DNA of 55,721 nucleotides from an uncultured Spirochaetaceae bacterium (GTDB lineage: Bacteria > Spirochaetota > Spirochaetia > Sphaerochaetales > Sphaerochaetaceae), in contig ONWV01000003.1 of the NCBI GenBank assembly GCA_900321635.1, forward strand, positions 1-55,721, given 5' to 3'. Made by a program: the position numbers and the translations under genes. Within the stretch, counting starts at the first letter, position 1; the number at the start of each line of letters is the position of its first letter. Positions 43,083-52,154 of this stretch are shown here, piece by piece. The notes beneath the pieces were generated by a model. It did no database searches, was not told the DNA's origin, and worked only from the letters and a program-made list of their open reading frames with translations.

Positions 43083-43996
43083 GAAAGCTCGTTCTCTGCC
43101 TCGCTCTGGCATTGATTTGTACGGCGTCTCTTTTTGCGGTCCTGGCAAATGTGACCTGGACCTGGTATGAAAACGACCCCGATGTCATGTTCTACCGCTA
43201 TCAGGTGGACTCTCAGGACGATGGCGGATGGACCGTTGTTGACAGCTCTGTCAACGAAGTGACTCTTCTTTTAGATGTTTCACAGGTCCACAGTCTCTAT
43301 CTTCAGCAGTCCTATGACGGGGAGCTCTGGAGCCCCAGCAGCGTTGTTGAGTCCGAGATCTTCACTGATTTCGGGAAAAACAATGATGAAGAGCCTGCCA
43401 TTGAGGAGACTGTAACTGAAGAGACTGTTGCTGAAGAGGTTGTCTCGCAAGAGGCTATCTCGGAAGAGGAGCCGGTTCAGACAGAGTCCGCCCAGAGCTC
43501 AGCTGCTGAAGCTTCGGAGAAAGCTGAAAGCCGTTCTCCGTTCAGGTCATTGGACTATGGTATCGGATACCTGAACACCATACCTGATTCAGCAGGTCCT
43601 AAGACGGCAGGTGCCTTTGTTGCCCTAAGCATGCCGTTCATCGATACCACAGTCATCAAGGTCGGATTCAAGGCCAATTTGGCAGTCTTTGCATCCAAAG
43701 AGCTTTTCACCCATCTGTCGGATGTGACAATAGTCTCCTATGCGAACATTCTTGCATTGGGAGTTCTTCCGATTGGAAACGGTGAGCTGTATCTGGCATT
43801 GGGACCTGATGCCGGCTTTGATCTGTTCAACGGGTATTCGTACAGAGTGGGTCTTTCCATGGAACTGGGTGTCCGTTATCACCGTTCTGAGAAGACTGCT
43901 TTCGGAATCGCTGTTGCCGATCATCAGTATCTGTTTCCGTATGAAAGAATCGAAAACAGATTCGATGTCAGGGTCTTCATGAGCACGGTATTCTGA
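43079..43996 (+). CDS. Exported fusion: Fn3-like domain, acidic linker, beta-barrel
   Basis: A 305-residue secreted protein. Signal peptide (residues about 1-19), then about 75 residues with a fibronectin-III-like pattern (VTWTWYENDPDVMFYRYQVD). Next comes a roughly 60-residue Glu/Thr/Ser/Val-rich stretch of imperfect repeats (EETVTEETVAEEVVSQE), then a barrel-like domain (SLDYGIGYLNTIPD to the end) closing in a phenylalanine. I do not recognise a family name. It may expose a domain through an outer-membrane barrel. Its ATG overlaps the preceding stop (ATGA), so it may be coupled to the nucleotidyltransferase gene. Confidence 0.72.
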   Translation: MRKLVLCLALALICTASLFAVLANVTWTWYENDPDVMFYRYQVDSQDDGGWTVVDSSVNEVTLLLDVSQVHSLYLQQSYDGELWSPSSVVESEIFTDFGKNNDEEPAIEETVTEETVAEEVVSQEAISEEEPVQTESAQSSAAEASEKAESRSPFRSLDYGIGYLNTIPDSAGPKTAGAFVALSMPFIDTTVIKVGFKANLAVFASKELFTHLSDVTIVSYANILALGVLPIGNGELYLALGPDAGFDLFNGYSYRVGLSMELGVRYHRSEKTAFGIAVADHQYLFPYERIENRFDVRVFMSTVF

Positions 43997-44035
43997 TTGA
44001 AAGAGGATTTTGATTAAAATATTTCGGAGGAAAGT

Positions 44036-44407
44036 ATGGCTGAGAAAAAAGGTTTCTTTGCTGAATTCAAGGAGTTTGTCGCACGTGGAAACGTTGTTGA
44101 CATGGCTGTTGGTATCATTGTCGGTGGTCTGTTCACCGCAATAGTCAATTCGTTTGTTAAGGACATTCTCAATCCGATTCTCGGTCTGCTTGTTGGCGGA
44201 ACCGATTTCGGCAGTCTGAAGATTGTTCTCAAGGCAGCGACTGAGACCACTGAAGAGCTTGCCATCAGATACGGCAACCTGATTCAGAACATTATCCAGT
44301 TCCTGCTCACTGCCCTTGTTCTTTTCTGCATCATCCGTGCAATCAACAGGATGAAGGAAAAGGCTGAGGCACTTGCTGCCAAGCCGGAAAAGAAAGAAGA
44401 AAAATAA
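44036..44407 (+). CDS. mscL: Large-conductance mechanosensitive channel MscL
   Basis: A 123-residue inner-membrane channel that opens under membrane tension to release solutes on osmotic downshift. Two transmembrane helices flank a periplasmic loop; the first, VVDMAVGIIVGGLFTAIVNS, has the Gly/Ala-rich constriction region typical of MscL. Size and lysine-rich tail are normal. AGGAGG lies just before ATG 44036. A terminator follows. Confidence 0.95.
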   Translation: MAEKKGFFAEFKEFVARGNVVDMAVGIIVGGLFTAIVNSFVKDILNPILGLLVGGTDFGSLKIVLKAATETTEELAIRYGNLIQNIIQFLLTALVLFCIIRAINRMKEKAEALAAKPEKKEEK

Positions 44408-44422
44408 GAGCAGCTCTTATTA

Positions 44423-44460
44423 ACAGAAAGGCCGGGTTCAAACGCCCGGCCTCTGTTTTT
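44423..44460. terminator. Terminator after mscL
   Basis: AGGCCGGG at 44429-44436 pairs with CCCGGCCT at 44445-44452 around TTCAAACG; an outer ACAG/CTGT pair set extends it, and CTGTTTTTTC follows. It lies between converging mscL and rlmKL transcripts. Confidence 0.88.
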
Positions 44461-44479
44461 TCAACTCAAACTAAAACAA

Positions 44480-46726
44480 TCAGCTTTTCTTGACAACCCT
44501 CTTTGAAATCTTCTTGGGAACATCAATGACCATTGCTTTTTCAACTCTGTGTCTGATCTTGTAGCAGCGGTGGATTTTGCTGTTGCGGGCAAAGTCAAAA
44601 CCTATGGTGCTTTCTGTGATGTCCTCGACTATGAAGTCCTCAAAGAGTTCGCCGAACATCTTGAATCTGGTGTAGTTGGTGGAGAAGATCAGGACTCCGT
44701 CGCTTGCCAGGTGTCTCATGCATGAGCGGATCAGGTATCCGTGATCACGCTGGACATCGAACACATCGCGGCCCTTGCTGTTTGAGAATGTCGGCGGGTC
44801 ACAGAAGATCAGGTCAAAGACATCGCGGTTCTCTCTTAAGAATGAGATGCAGTCGTCTTTGTAGAAGAAGTGGTTCATAGTGTTGAAGCCGTTGATCTGC
44901 ATGTTCTTGTTGGCCCACTCAAGGTAGTTGGCATTGGCATCCACGCTGACTGTGGAAAGTGCTCCGCCTGCTGCGGCATGGACCGTGGCGCTAGCGGTGT
45001 AGCAGAACAGATTCAAAAATCTCTTGTCGCGGCTCATGGACTCGATCATCTTCCTCACCGGTCTGTGATCCAGAAAGAGTCCCGTATCAAGATAATCGGT
45101 GAAGTTGACAAGGAATTTGTGGCCGTTTTCGTTTGCGATGAAGAAGTGAGAGGCGCTGCCTTTTTTGGTGTACTGGTTGGCGCCTTTCTGGATCTCACGT
45201 CGTTTTACGAAGATGTTGTCGTAGTCGATTCCCGTGGTGCGCTCGGTGGCAAGTACCAGTTCCTCGAGTCTTCTTTTAGCATCTTCCGGGTCAATGGTGG
45301 AAGGAGCCGCATACTCCTGGAGGCTGATCCATTTACCTTCATAGATGTCTATTGCTGCGCTGTATTCGGGCATGTCGGCATCATAGAGGCGGTAGCATGT
45401 CACACCTTCCTTGGCCATTTCCTTTCCGATTGAGGCCATGTTCTTCTTCAGGCGGTTGGCAGCCATCTGGGCTCCAGGAGAGAGGGGAGCTGACAGGCGC
45501 TCGGCACGTCTTGCCTTGGCCTTCTCAATCATCTGCTCTCGCTCTGCCTTGCTGAAGACATAGTAGTGTGCGGCCTGACATTCGATTCCGCCGTTGATAA
45601 GGGTGTTGGTTCTGTTCGGCTTCATGTCGATGTAGCCTAAAAGCTCGCTGTTTCCGCAAAGGATAGCAGCATCCCAGCCGCAGAATACGTTGTAGATTAT
45701 CTGGCCCATGGAGGTGTAGAGACGCCTGATTGCGGCAGATCCGCTGTCAAGCCTTACTCCGTAGGGAGGATCTGTTACTATGCAGCCTCTTTCGGACGGA
45801 AGATCCTCTTCGGTGCATGTTGTGAAATCCTTGACTGCAAACTGGATTTCGGAGGCAACTCCTGCACGTTTTGCGTTCTCTGTTGAAATCTCAATTGCAC
45901 GGCTGTCGATGTCCCATCCGATGATCTTACACTTGTTTTCACAGCGTTCTGCTTCGGCCTGGTCTACCGTTTCCTGCCAAAGGTCATCATTGTGAATCGG
46001 GAGTTTCAAGAAGGCGAAGCTTTCTGTCTTCAGAAGACCGGGGGCTGTGTTTGATGCCATTAGAGCGGCCTCAATGCAGATTGTTCCGCTTCCGCAGAAC
46101 GGATCCAGCATTGTGGGAGCTTCCTCCTGACCCTCGCGGAAAGCACAGAGGTGTCTGTACCAGTCGCTTCTGTAAAGAAGTGAGGCGGCCATGAACTCGC
46201 CCATGACGGCCTGGGTCTGGCTCTTTCTGTAGGAACGCCTTGAAAGGTCGCGTCCTCCGAAGTCAACGTACCAGCTTACAAGGTTTCTGTTCACATGGAG
46301 GTGAAAGACGATATCCGGATTGTCGCGGTCCACGTTGGGTCGCTCTCCGTTGAACTTGCCTCTGATTCTCTCGACAATGGCGTCCTTGAATCTAAGGGAT
46401 GCGAAATGGCTGTTTCTGATCCAGCGGCAGTCTGTGACTGTCTCTGTGATTGCGAATGTCTTGTCAGGATTCACCCAGTTCTCCCAAGGAAGGGTGAGCG
46501 AGTGTTCATAAAGATCATCTGTAGACTGAAGCTTGTCAGTTCTGTGGACCAAAACCAGAAGTCTTGTGGCACAGCGTGTCCACATGCAGAAGCGGTATGC
46601 TGTCCTCAGGTCCGCATTGAATTCTACACCGCCCGAGCTGACTTGGATGTCGATGGCTCCTGCCTGGCGTACTTCTCTTTCGACAAGGTCGTTCTGGTTT
46701 GCGGAAGCTGATGCGAAGAAAATCAT
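44480..46726 (-). CDS. rlmL: Bifunctional 23S rRNA methyltransferase RlmKL (m2G2445 / m7G2069)
   Basis: A 748-residue fusion of two methyltransferases. The first half carries a THUMP RNA-binding region and the RlmL domain, with LDPFCGSGTICIEAA (208 on) and IVTDPPYGVRL. The second half is the RlmK domain, with FLNLFCYTASATVHAA and DLIFCDPPTFSNSKG. It methylates G2445 and G2069 of 23S rRNA near the peptidyl transferase centre. Slightly longer than the E. coli enzyme (702). The ATG overlaps the hslO stop (ATGA), with GGAGAG upstream. Confidence 0.93.
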   Translation of the reverse strand: MIFFASASANQNDLVEREVRQAGAIDIQVSSGGVEFNADLRTAYRFCMWTRCATRLLVLVHRTDKLQSTDDLYEHSLTLPWENWVNPDKTFAITETVTDCRWIRNSHFASLRFKDAIVERIRGKFNGERPNVDRDNPDIVFHLHVNRNLVSWYVDFGGRDLSRRSYRKSQTQAVMGEFMAASLLYRSDWYRHLCAFREGQEEAPTMLDPFCGSGTICIEAALMASNTAPGLLKTESFAFLKLPIHNDDLWQETVDQAEAERCENKCKIIGWDIDSRAIEISTENAKRAGVASEIQFAVKDFTTCTEEDLPSERGCIVTDPPYGVRLDSGSAAIRRLYTSMGQIIYNVFCGWDAAILCGNSELLGYIDMKPNRTNTLINGGIECQAAHYYVFSKAEREQMIEKAKARRAERLSAPLSPGAQMAANRLKKNMASIGKEMAKEGVTCYRLYDADMPEYSAAIDIYEGKWISLQEYAAPSTIDPEDAKRRLEELVLATERTTGIDYDNIFVKRREIQKGANQYTKKGSASHFFIANENGHKFLVNFTDYLDTGLFLDHRPVRKMIESMSRDKRFLNLFCYTASATVHAAAGGALSTVSVDANANYLEWANKNMQINGFNTMNHFFYKDDCISFLRENRDVFDLIFCDPPTFSNSKGRDVFDVQRDHGYLIRSCMRHLASDGVLIFSTNYTRFKMFGELFEDFIVEDITESTIGFDFARNSKIHRCYKIRHRVEKAMVIDVPKKISKRVVKKS

Positions 46727-47658
46727 TTTTTCTCTCCTTTGAAGATGTTCTGGACTTCGTCCTTTTCAAAACTGTACTTGGTGCCGCAGTTCAGGCACTC
46801 AAGCTCAAGCGGGAACTTGTCGTCATCCAGGATTCCCTGTTTCTCGTCCTGGGGAAGTCTTCCCAAGAATGTGCTGAAATGATCCCGTGTGCAGGGGCAG
46901 GAGAATCCGAGAGGTTCGGATGAAAGCATCTGAACGCCGAAATCGGAGAAGTTTTCCTGAATATATTCCGAAACGCTCTTGCCCTCGCTGATTGCCTTTC
47001 CAAGGGCGGGAAGCTTTGTGCTGTGATTCTGAAGCTTCTCAAGGACTTCGTCCGAACAGCCCGGCATGGCCTGAAGGAAAAGTCCTCCTGCTCCGATTAA
47101 GCGTCCTGCTTTGTCAAAGTGAAGGCCAAGGCTGAACATCGTGGGAGTCTGTTCGCTTTCGTTGTAGTAAAGGGCAAGGTCCTTGGCAAGGTCGCCGTAC
47201 TGCATCATGGTCTGGCCTGTAAACGGGGTTCTGTTGCCCTCGAGAAGCTTTGTGACGCTGATGAAGCCAGGCCCGTACAAAAGCGAGATGTCCTTGCTTT
47301 CAACCGGTTTGTCCAATGGAATGGGGTTGTTCTTGATGAAGCCGCGCACGGCTCCGCATGCCCAGGATTCGACGTAGATGCCGCCGATTGGGCCGCCGCA
47401 ATCGATGTTAAGCTGGATGCGGTCGTTTCCTTTCACAGACGAGGCCATGAGTCCTGCTGCGATATATGCCTGCCCGAGAATATATGTCTCAAGCAGCCCG
47501 AGGTTGAAATTGGCCCGCATCTGGTTCACCATAGTGGTTCCGCCTAAACCTGTAAGACGGATCTGGCCATCAGCGAGCAGCGATACTTGCCTGCCATCTT
47601 CAGGAAGCCCGTCCAGGTGTTGGAGGAGCTCCTGGTCTTCAATTTTCTTCTTAATCAT
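46723..47658 (-). CDS. hslO: Redox-regulated chaperone Hsp33
   Basis: A 311-residue cytoplasmic chaperone activated by oxidation. The C-terminal zinc switch is intact, with cysteines C254 and C256 (SCPCTRDH) and C288 and C291 (ECLNCGTKY). The N-terminal core has the substrate-binding region. It protects proteins from aggregation in oxidative stress. First gene of hslO-rlmKL on the minus strand, with a promoter-like TTGAAT and TAATCT upstream. Confidence 0.94.
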   Translation of the reverse strand: MIKKKIEDQELLQHLDGLPEDGRQVSLLADGQIRLTGLGGTTMVNQMRANFNLGLLETYILGQAYIAAGLMASSVKGNDRIQLNIDCGGPIGGIYVESWACGAVRGFIKNNPIPLDKPVESKDISLLYGPGFISVTKLLEGNRTPFTGQTMMQYGDLAKDLALYYNESEQTPTMFSLGLHFDKAGRLIGAGGLFLQAMPGCSDEVLEKLQNHSTKLPALGKAISEGKSVSEYIQENFSDFGVQMLSSEPLGFSCPCTRDHFSTFLGRLPQDEKQGILDDDKFPLELECLNCGTKYSFEKDEVQNIFKGEKK

Positions 47659-47667
47659 GTTGGACTC

Positions 47668-47696
47668 AGATTATTGTAAGAAAAAATTTTATTCAA
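47668..47696 (-). promoter_or_regulatory. Likely promoter of hslO-rlmKL
   Basis: TTGAAT (47696-47691) and TAATCT (47673-47668) are 17 bases apart on the minus strand, about 10 bases before the ATG at 47658, so the leader would be very short. Divergent from the histidine kinase gene, whose own possible -10 is TATAAT at 47720-47725. Confidence 0.5.
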
Positions 47697-47738
47697 GGAC
47701 ATTTGTCATTATCGGAGAATATAATATACTTTAATACC

Positions 47739-49067
47739 ATGAAGACCCCGAAAGTCATCGCCGCAGCTCAGAAGAATATCAAACGCAGATGGACGTTCAT
47801 CGAAGGAAAGGAACGTCCGTTCGTGTATGTGGGCCTTGCCGTTGCCTACCTGATCTTTCTGGTCTTCATTTTTCTCATCTACAACGGAATCTCCGACAAG
47901 TATCTTCTTCAGATGAAATTCGACTCCGAGAAATCCTTCAACAACATCTACATGGCCATGAACGACAGCACCGCAAAGGCCCTGTCCGTGATGGAGGATG
48001 AAGGGGTCACAGGCATTGGAATCTATGCTTCAAGCGGGCAGGCCTTCCAGCGCCTGGGAGATGTCCCTCCTGTTCTTCCGCTGTCCAAGCTGGTACGTGG
48101 AAGACGCTCAGGTCAGGACTCCACCTTGGGAATCTATCTTCTTGATGAGGATACCAACCAGATCGAGTACTTCAGGCTCTCGCGCCTGAATGTTGTTCTT
48201 GAGATGTCTAACGTTCCTCAACCTAAGGGAAACGAGGCCATGTCCGAACTTCCTGATATCATCTACATCAAGTTCGACGGCACTTCCTATTTCAACAGCA
48301 TCAGGCGTGCATGGATTCTGGCAATCGCAGGTGTCTTTGTCATGCTTGGCATCTTCCTGGTCATCCTGAGCATCTACACCAACAACCGCAAATACAGGAT
48401 GCAGCTTCAGAAGAACGAGAGCCTCGCAAAGCTCGGAGCCGCTGCGCGCACTCTGACCCATGAGATCAAGAATCCTCTGTCGGCAATGACAATCCAGAGC
48501 GCTCTTATGCGTAAGCTTCTTCCTGCGGAGTTCTACCCGGATCTTGATGTCATGGACCATGAGATTACAAGACTCACGAACCTGACCAACCGTGTCAGTG
48601 AGTTTTTGAAAAATCCTTCGGGGACACCCAAGGACATTGAGCTTGTGGGCTTCATAAGCGACATTGCAAGACTTTTCCGAAACGATATTAAGATTGAAAA
48701 CGATGTCAAAGCCGTTGTTGTCAGCTTTGACCCCGACCGTGCAAGGTCGGTCTTTGAGAACCTGATAAAGAATGCATCGGAAAGCTGTGAAGACCGTGAC
48801 CCTGAGGTGACGGTGGAAATCAGCGTCAAACACAAGATGGTTGCGGTGAAGGTAATGGACAGGGGCAACGGACTTCCCGAGGGAACAAGGGAGAAGCTCT
48901 TTGATCCGTTCTTCACCACAAAGATACACGGAAGCGGAATAGGGCTTTCCATATCGAAGCAGTTTGTTGAATCCCGTGGCGGAAGTCTGAAGCTCTATGA
49001 CCGCGAAGGCGGCGGAACCGTAGCAGAGGTGACTCTGCCCTGCAAAGTACAAAGAGGTGAACGATGA
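47739..49067 (+). CDS. Sensor histidine kinase of a sigma54-type two-component system
   Basis: A 442-residue membrane kinase. Two transmembrane segments (residues about 30-50 and 190-215) bracket a periplasmic sensor of about 140 residues. There is no HAMP domain; the H-box is LGAAARTLTHEIKNPLSAMT with H241, and the N box is FENLIKNASES near residue 340. G boxes DRGNGLP and HGSGIGLSIS complete the ATPase. Its ligand is unknown. The stop overlaps the response-regulator start (ATGA), so the two are coupled. Confidence 0.93.
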   Translation: MKTPKVIAAAQKNIKRRWTFIEGKERPFVYVGLAVAYLIFLVFIFLIYNGISDKYLLQMKFDSEKSFNNIYMAMNDSTAKALSVMEDEGVTGIGIYASSGQAFQRLGDVPPVLPLSKLVRGRRSGQDSTLGIYLLDEDTNQIEYFRLSRLNVVLEMSNVPQPKGNEAMSELPDIIYIKFDGTSYFNSIRRAWILAIAGVFVMLGIFLVILSIYTNNRKYRMQLQKNESLAKLGAAARTLTHEIKNPLSAMTIQSALMRKLLPAEFYPDLDVMDHEITRLTNLTNRVSEFLKNPSGTPKDIELVGFISDIARLFRNDIKIENDVKAVVVSFDPDRARSVFENLIKNASESCEDRDPEVTVEISVKHKMVAVKVMDRGNGLPEGTREKLFDPFFTTKIHGSGIGLSISKQFVESRGGSLKLYDREGGGTVAEVTLPCKVQRGER

Positions 49068-50410
49068 AGATACTGATTGTTGATGACGAGCCCAACATCC
49101 GTGATCTGATGTGCAGATTTCTAAGAATCGAATCCATCGACGGCATAGGGGCAGAGAACGCCTTCTCTGCTCAGCGTCTTTTGCGCGAAGAGCCGTTCGA
49201 CGGAATTCTTGTAGACCTGAAGATGCCTGGTATGGACGGTCTTGAGTTCGTCCGCTGGGTGCGTGACGAGGGTTTCAGGATGCCCATCATCATGATGAGC
49301 GCACATGGTGAGATCCGCGATGCCGTTGATGCTCTGAAGCACGGAGTTCAGGACTACATTGTAAAGCCGTTCAACCCTGAGGAGGTCGTCATCAAGCTCA
49401 AGAACCTTGTTGAGGCCCAGAACTTCAGAACATTGCAGGAGATGGAGGAGCGCCTTCCGCAGGAGAGGGCTTTCATCGGAGAGAGCATCCAGATCCGAAA
49501 GATCAAGGACACGATTTCAAGAATCGCACAGACCAACTCCAGCATCCTCATCACAGGCGAAAGCGGAACAGGTAAGGAGGTTGTTGCAAGGACCATCCAC
49601 GAGCAGAGTCCTGTCTCATCAGGTCCCTTTGTGGCCATCAATATCGGCGGAGTTCCGGAGAACCTTCTTGAAAGCGAGCTTTTCGGCTATGAGAAGGGTG
49701 CCTTCACGGGGGCAAATTCCAGAAAGATAGGAATGTTCGAGCTTGCAAACGGAGGAACGCTGTTTTTGGATGAGATAGGCGACATGCCGTTTTCTCTTCA
49801 GGTGAAGATTCTCAGAGTTCTTCAGGAAAGGTCCATTACAAGACTTGGAGGCACCGAGCCTCTTCCGATTAATGCCAGAATCATCTGTGCCACCAACAAG
49901 GATTTGGAGCAGATGGTGCGTGACGGCAAGTTCCGTGAGGATCTGTTTTTCCGTCTGAATGTCGTAAGAATCCACATCCCGCCTCTCAGAGAGCGCAAGG
50001 ATGATATTCCTCTTTTGGCTGCATGGATAATCAAGAAGCTCAATGCCAACATGGGCCGTCATTTTTCAGGCCTCACTCCTGAGGCAATGGAGAAGCTCAA
50101 GAGCTACGACTTTTACGGCAACATCCGTGAGCTTGAGAACATCCTTGAGCGTGCCGCCATCTTCTCGGACGGGGACCTTATCACCGACGATAACATCGAA
50201 CTTAGGGGCGAGGACCTCAGACCTGCTGCTTCTAAGGGCGCAGCGGCCTCGGCCGATATGGAGGCTGTATCATTGAAGGAGATTGAGAAGCAGACAATCG
50301 AAAAGGCCCTGAGGCGCTGGGAAGGCAACCGCACAAAGGCTGCCAAGGAGCTTGGAATCACACGCAGAACATTGATCACAAAGATTGAGGAGTACGACCT
50401 GGATGTCTGA
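49064..50410 (+). CDS. NtrC-family sigma54-dependent response regulator
   Basis: A 448-residue transcription activator. The receiver domain has phosphoacceptor D51 (VDLKMPGMDG). The AAA+ domain follows, with Walker A GESGTGKE (165-172) and the sigma54-contact loop GAFTGA (212-217) intact. The C-terminal Fis-type helix-turn-helix (RTKAAKELGITRRTLITKIE) binds enhancers. It activates sigma54 promoters on phosphorylation by the adjacent kinase. Targets are not evident in this window. AGAGGTGA precedes the ATG inside the kinase gene. Confidence 0.94.
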   Translation: MKILIVDDEPNIRDLMCRFLRIESIDGIGAENAFSAQRLLREEPFDGILVDLKMPGMDGLEFVRWVRDEGFRMPIIMMSAHGEIRDAVDALKHGVQDYIVKPFNPEEVVIKLKNLVEAQNFRTLQEMEERLPQERAFIGESIQIRKIKDTISRIAQTNSSILITGESGTGKEVVARTIHEQSPVSSGPFVAINIGGVPENLLESELFGYEKGAFTGANSRKIGMFELANGGTLFLDEIGDMPFSLQVKILRVLQERSITRLGGTEPLPINARIICATNKDLEQMVRDGKFREDLFFRLNVVRIHIPPLRERKDDIPLLAAWIIKKLNANMGRHFSGLTPEAMEKLKSYDFYGNIRELENILERAAIFSDGDLITDDNIELRGEDLRPAASKGAAASADMEAVSLKEIEKQTIEKALRRWEGNRTKAAKELGITRRTLITKIEEYDLDV

Positions 50411-52154
50411 AGCAAACAAGCGTTGGGACCTGAGTCCCGTTTATCCGTCGGTAGATTCCAAGGAATTCAAGGATGATCTTAAAAAGCTTTCGGACCTTCT
50501 TGCTAGGTTCAGGACATCGTTGGCGGATAAGAATACGGCCCTTGAAGCCCTGATAAAGATGAGAAACGAGGTCTCAGACCTGTTTGAGACCCTCAATTCC
50601 TATGCATACTGCAATGTGTCGGTAAATACCACTGACAAGGCGGCCGTCAATGCCCTGAACAAGGTAGAGGAGCTGTCTGTGGACATGGCAGTCTGCGATA
50701 CGATGTTCAATTCATTTGTGGCAATGCACAAGGACCAGGTTGATGCCTTTTGCAAAAAGAATCCCGAATACGGATTCGTGCTGGGCGAGATTGAAAAAGA
50801 GGCTTCTCATCAGATGTCAACGGAGATGGAAAGCCTTGCCGCAGACCTCATGAGAAGCGGCTCAGACAGCTTTGAGCGTCTTCAGGAGACAATATCTTCA
50901 TCCGCATGTGCGGATTTTGAAGGTGAAAGAAAAACCGTGATAGAGCTGAGGGCCCTTGCGACGAGCCCCGACAGGGAAACAAGGCGCAAAGCCTATGAGG
51001 CGGAGCTAAAGGTCTGGAAGGAACATGAGATTGCCTTCTGCTATGCATTGAATTCGATAAAGGGGACAAGCCTTTCGCTTGAGAAAAGACGCAACTGGGA
51101 AAGTCCCATAGAAAGGTCCATCTCCACAGCCAGGATTTCCCGAAAGACTTTGGACGCCCTTATCACGACGCTTGAGAAGAACCTTCCCATGTTCCGCTCG
51201 TACCTCAAGACAAAGGCAAAGCTTCTTGGAATAAAGAAGTGTGCGTTCTTTGACCTTTACGCTCCTGTGGGAAAGGCCGAGATGAGCTATACCTTCGACC
51301 AGGCAAGGGATTTTGTCATAAGGCAGTACGGTGCATTCAACCCTGCTATGGGGGAATTTGCAAAGAATGCGTTTGACAACAGATGGATTGATGTTTTTCC
51401 ACGTTCGGGAAAGACCGGAGGTGCCTACGACATCTATCTTCCGAAGATCAGAGAGAGCAGGGTGTTTGCAAACTTTGACGGAACCTATGACGGGGTTTCC
51501 ACCTTCGCACACGAGTTGGGTCATGCCTGGCACGACCACATTGTCAGCACAAAGCCGGCTCTTTTGAGAACCTATCCCATGACACTTGCCGAGACTGCAT
51601 CCATTTTCAGCGAGTTCATCGCGTTCCGCGGTGCTGTCTCCGAAGCCGATGATGTTCATAAGGTTGGCATAATCGAGCAGTTTGTTCAGGGCGCCTGCGC
51701 TGTCTGCGTTGATATTCTGTGCCGCTTCTACTTTGAGCGAGAGGTCTTTGAAAAGCGTCGTGAAGGCGAACTTATGCCTGATGAGATGTGTCAGATCATG
51801 ATTGACTGCCAGAAAAAGACCTACGGCGACGGTCTTGATGAAGCCTTCCTTCATCCGTACATGTGGGCTGTAAAGGGGCATTACTACAGCACGGACTTTT
51901 CGTTCTATAACTATCCCTATGCTTTTGGTCAGCTTTTCGGCCTGGGTCTTTACAACCGTTCTACAAAAGAGAAGAGAGAAAGACCTTTCTATGAAAAGTA
52001 CAACGAGCTGTTGTCTCTGACAGGTCAGCTTCCGGCAGAGGAAGTTGCAAAGTCAGCCGGTATAGATATCACAGATTCCTCTTTCTGGCAGGAAGGCATG
52101 GACATAATCGCTTCCTATGCCAAGCAGCTTGAGGAGCTTTCACGATGTACGTAA
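50403..52154 (+). CDS. pepF: Oligoendopeptidase F (M3B metallopeptidase)
   Basis: A 583-residue cytoplasmic zinc peptidase that cleaves short peptides. The zinc motif HELGH is present in VSTFAHELGHAWHDH (near residue 375), with ETASIFSEF downstream providing the third ligand. Length fits family M3B. I start at ATG 50403, which has GAGGAG ten bases upstream and overlaps the response-regulator stop by eight bases. Its place after the two-component pair may be incidental. Confidence 0.92.
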   Translation: MSEANKRWDLSPVYPSVDSKEFKDDLKKLSDLLARFRTSLADKNTALEALIKMRNEVSDLFETLNSYAYCNVSVNTTDKAAVNALNKVEELSVDMAVCDTMFNSFVAMHKDQVDAFCKKNPEYGFVLGEIEKEASHQMSTEMESLAADLMRSGSDSFERLQETISSSACADFEGERKTVIELRALATSPDRETRRKAYEAELKVWKEHEIAFCYALNSIKGTSLSLEKRRNWESPIERSISTARISRKTLDALITTLEKNLPMFRSYLKTKAKLLGIKKCAFFDLYAPVGKAEMSYTFDQARDFVIRQYGAFNPAMGEFAKNAFDNRWIDVFPRSGKTGGAYDIYLPKIRESRVFANFDGTYDGVSTFAHELGHAWHDHIVSTKPALLRTYPMTLAETASIFSEFIAFRGAVSEADDVHKVGIIEQFVQGACAVCVDILCRFYFEREVFEKRREGELMPDEMCQIMIDCQKKTYGDGLDEAFLHPYMWAVKGHYYSTDFSFYNYPYAFGQLFGLGLYNRSTKEKRERPFYEKYNELLSLTGQLPAEEVAKSAGIDITDSSFWQEGMDIIASYAKQLEELSRCT

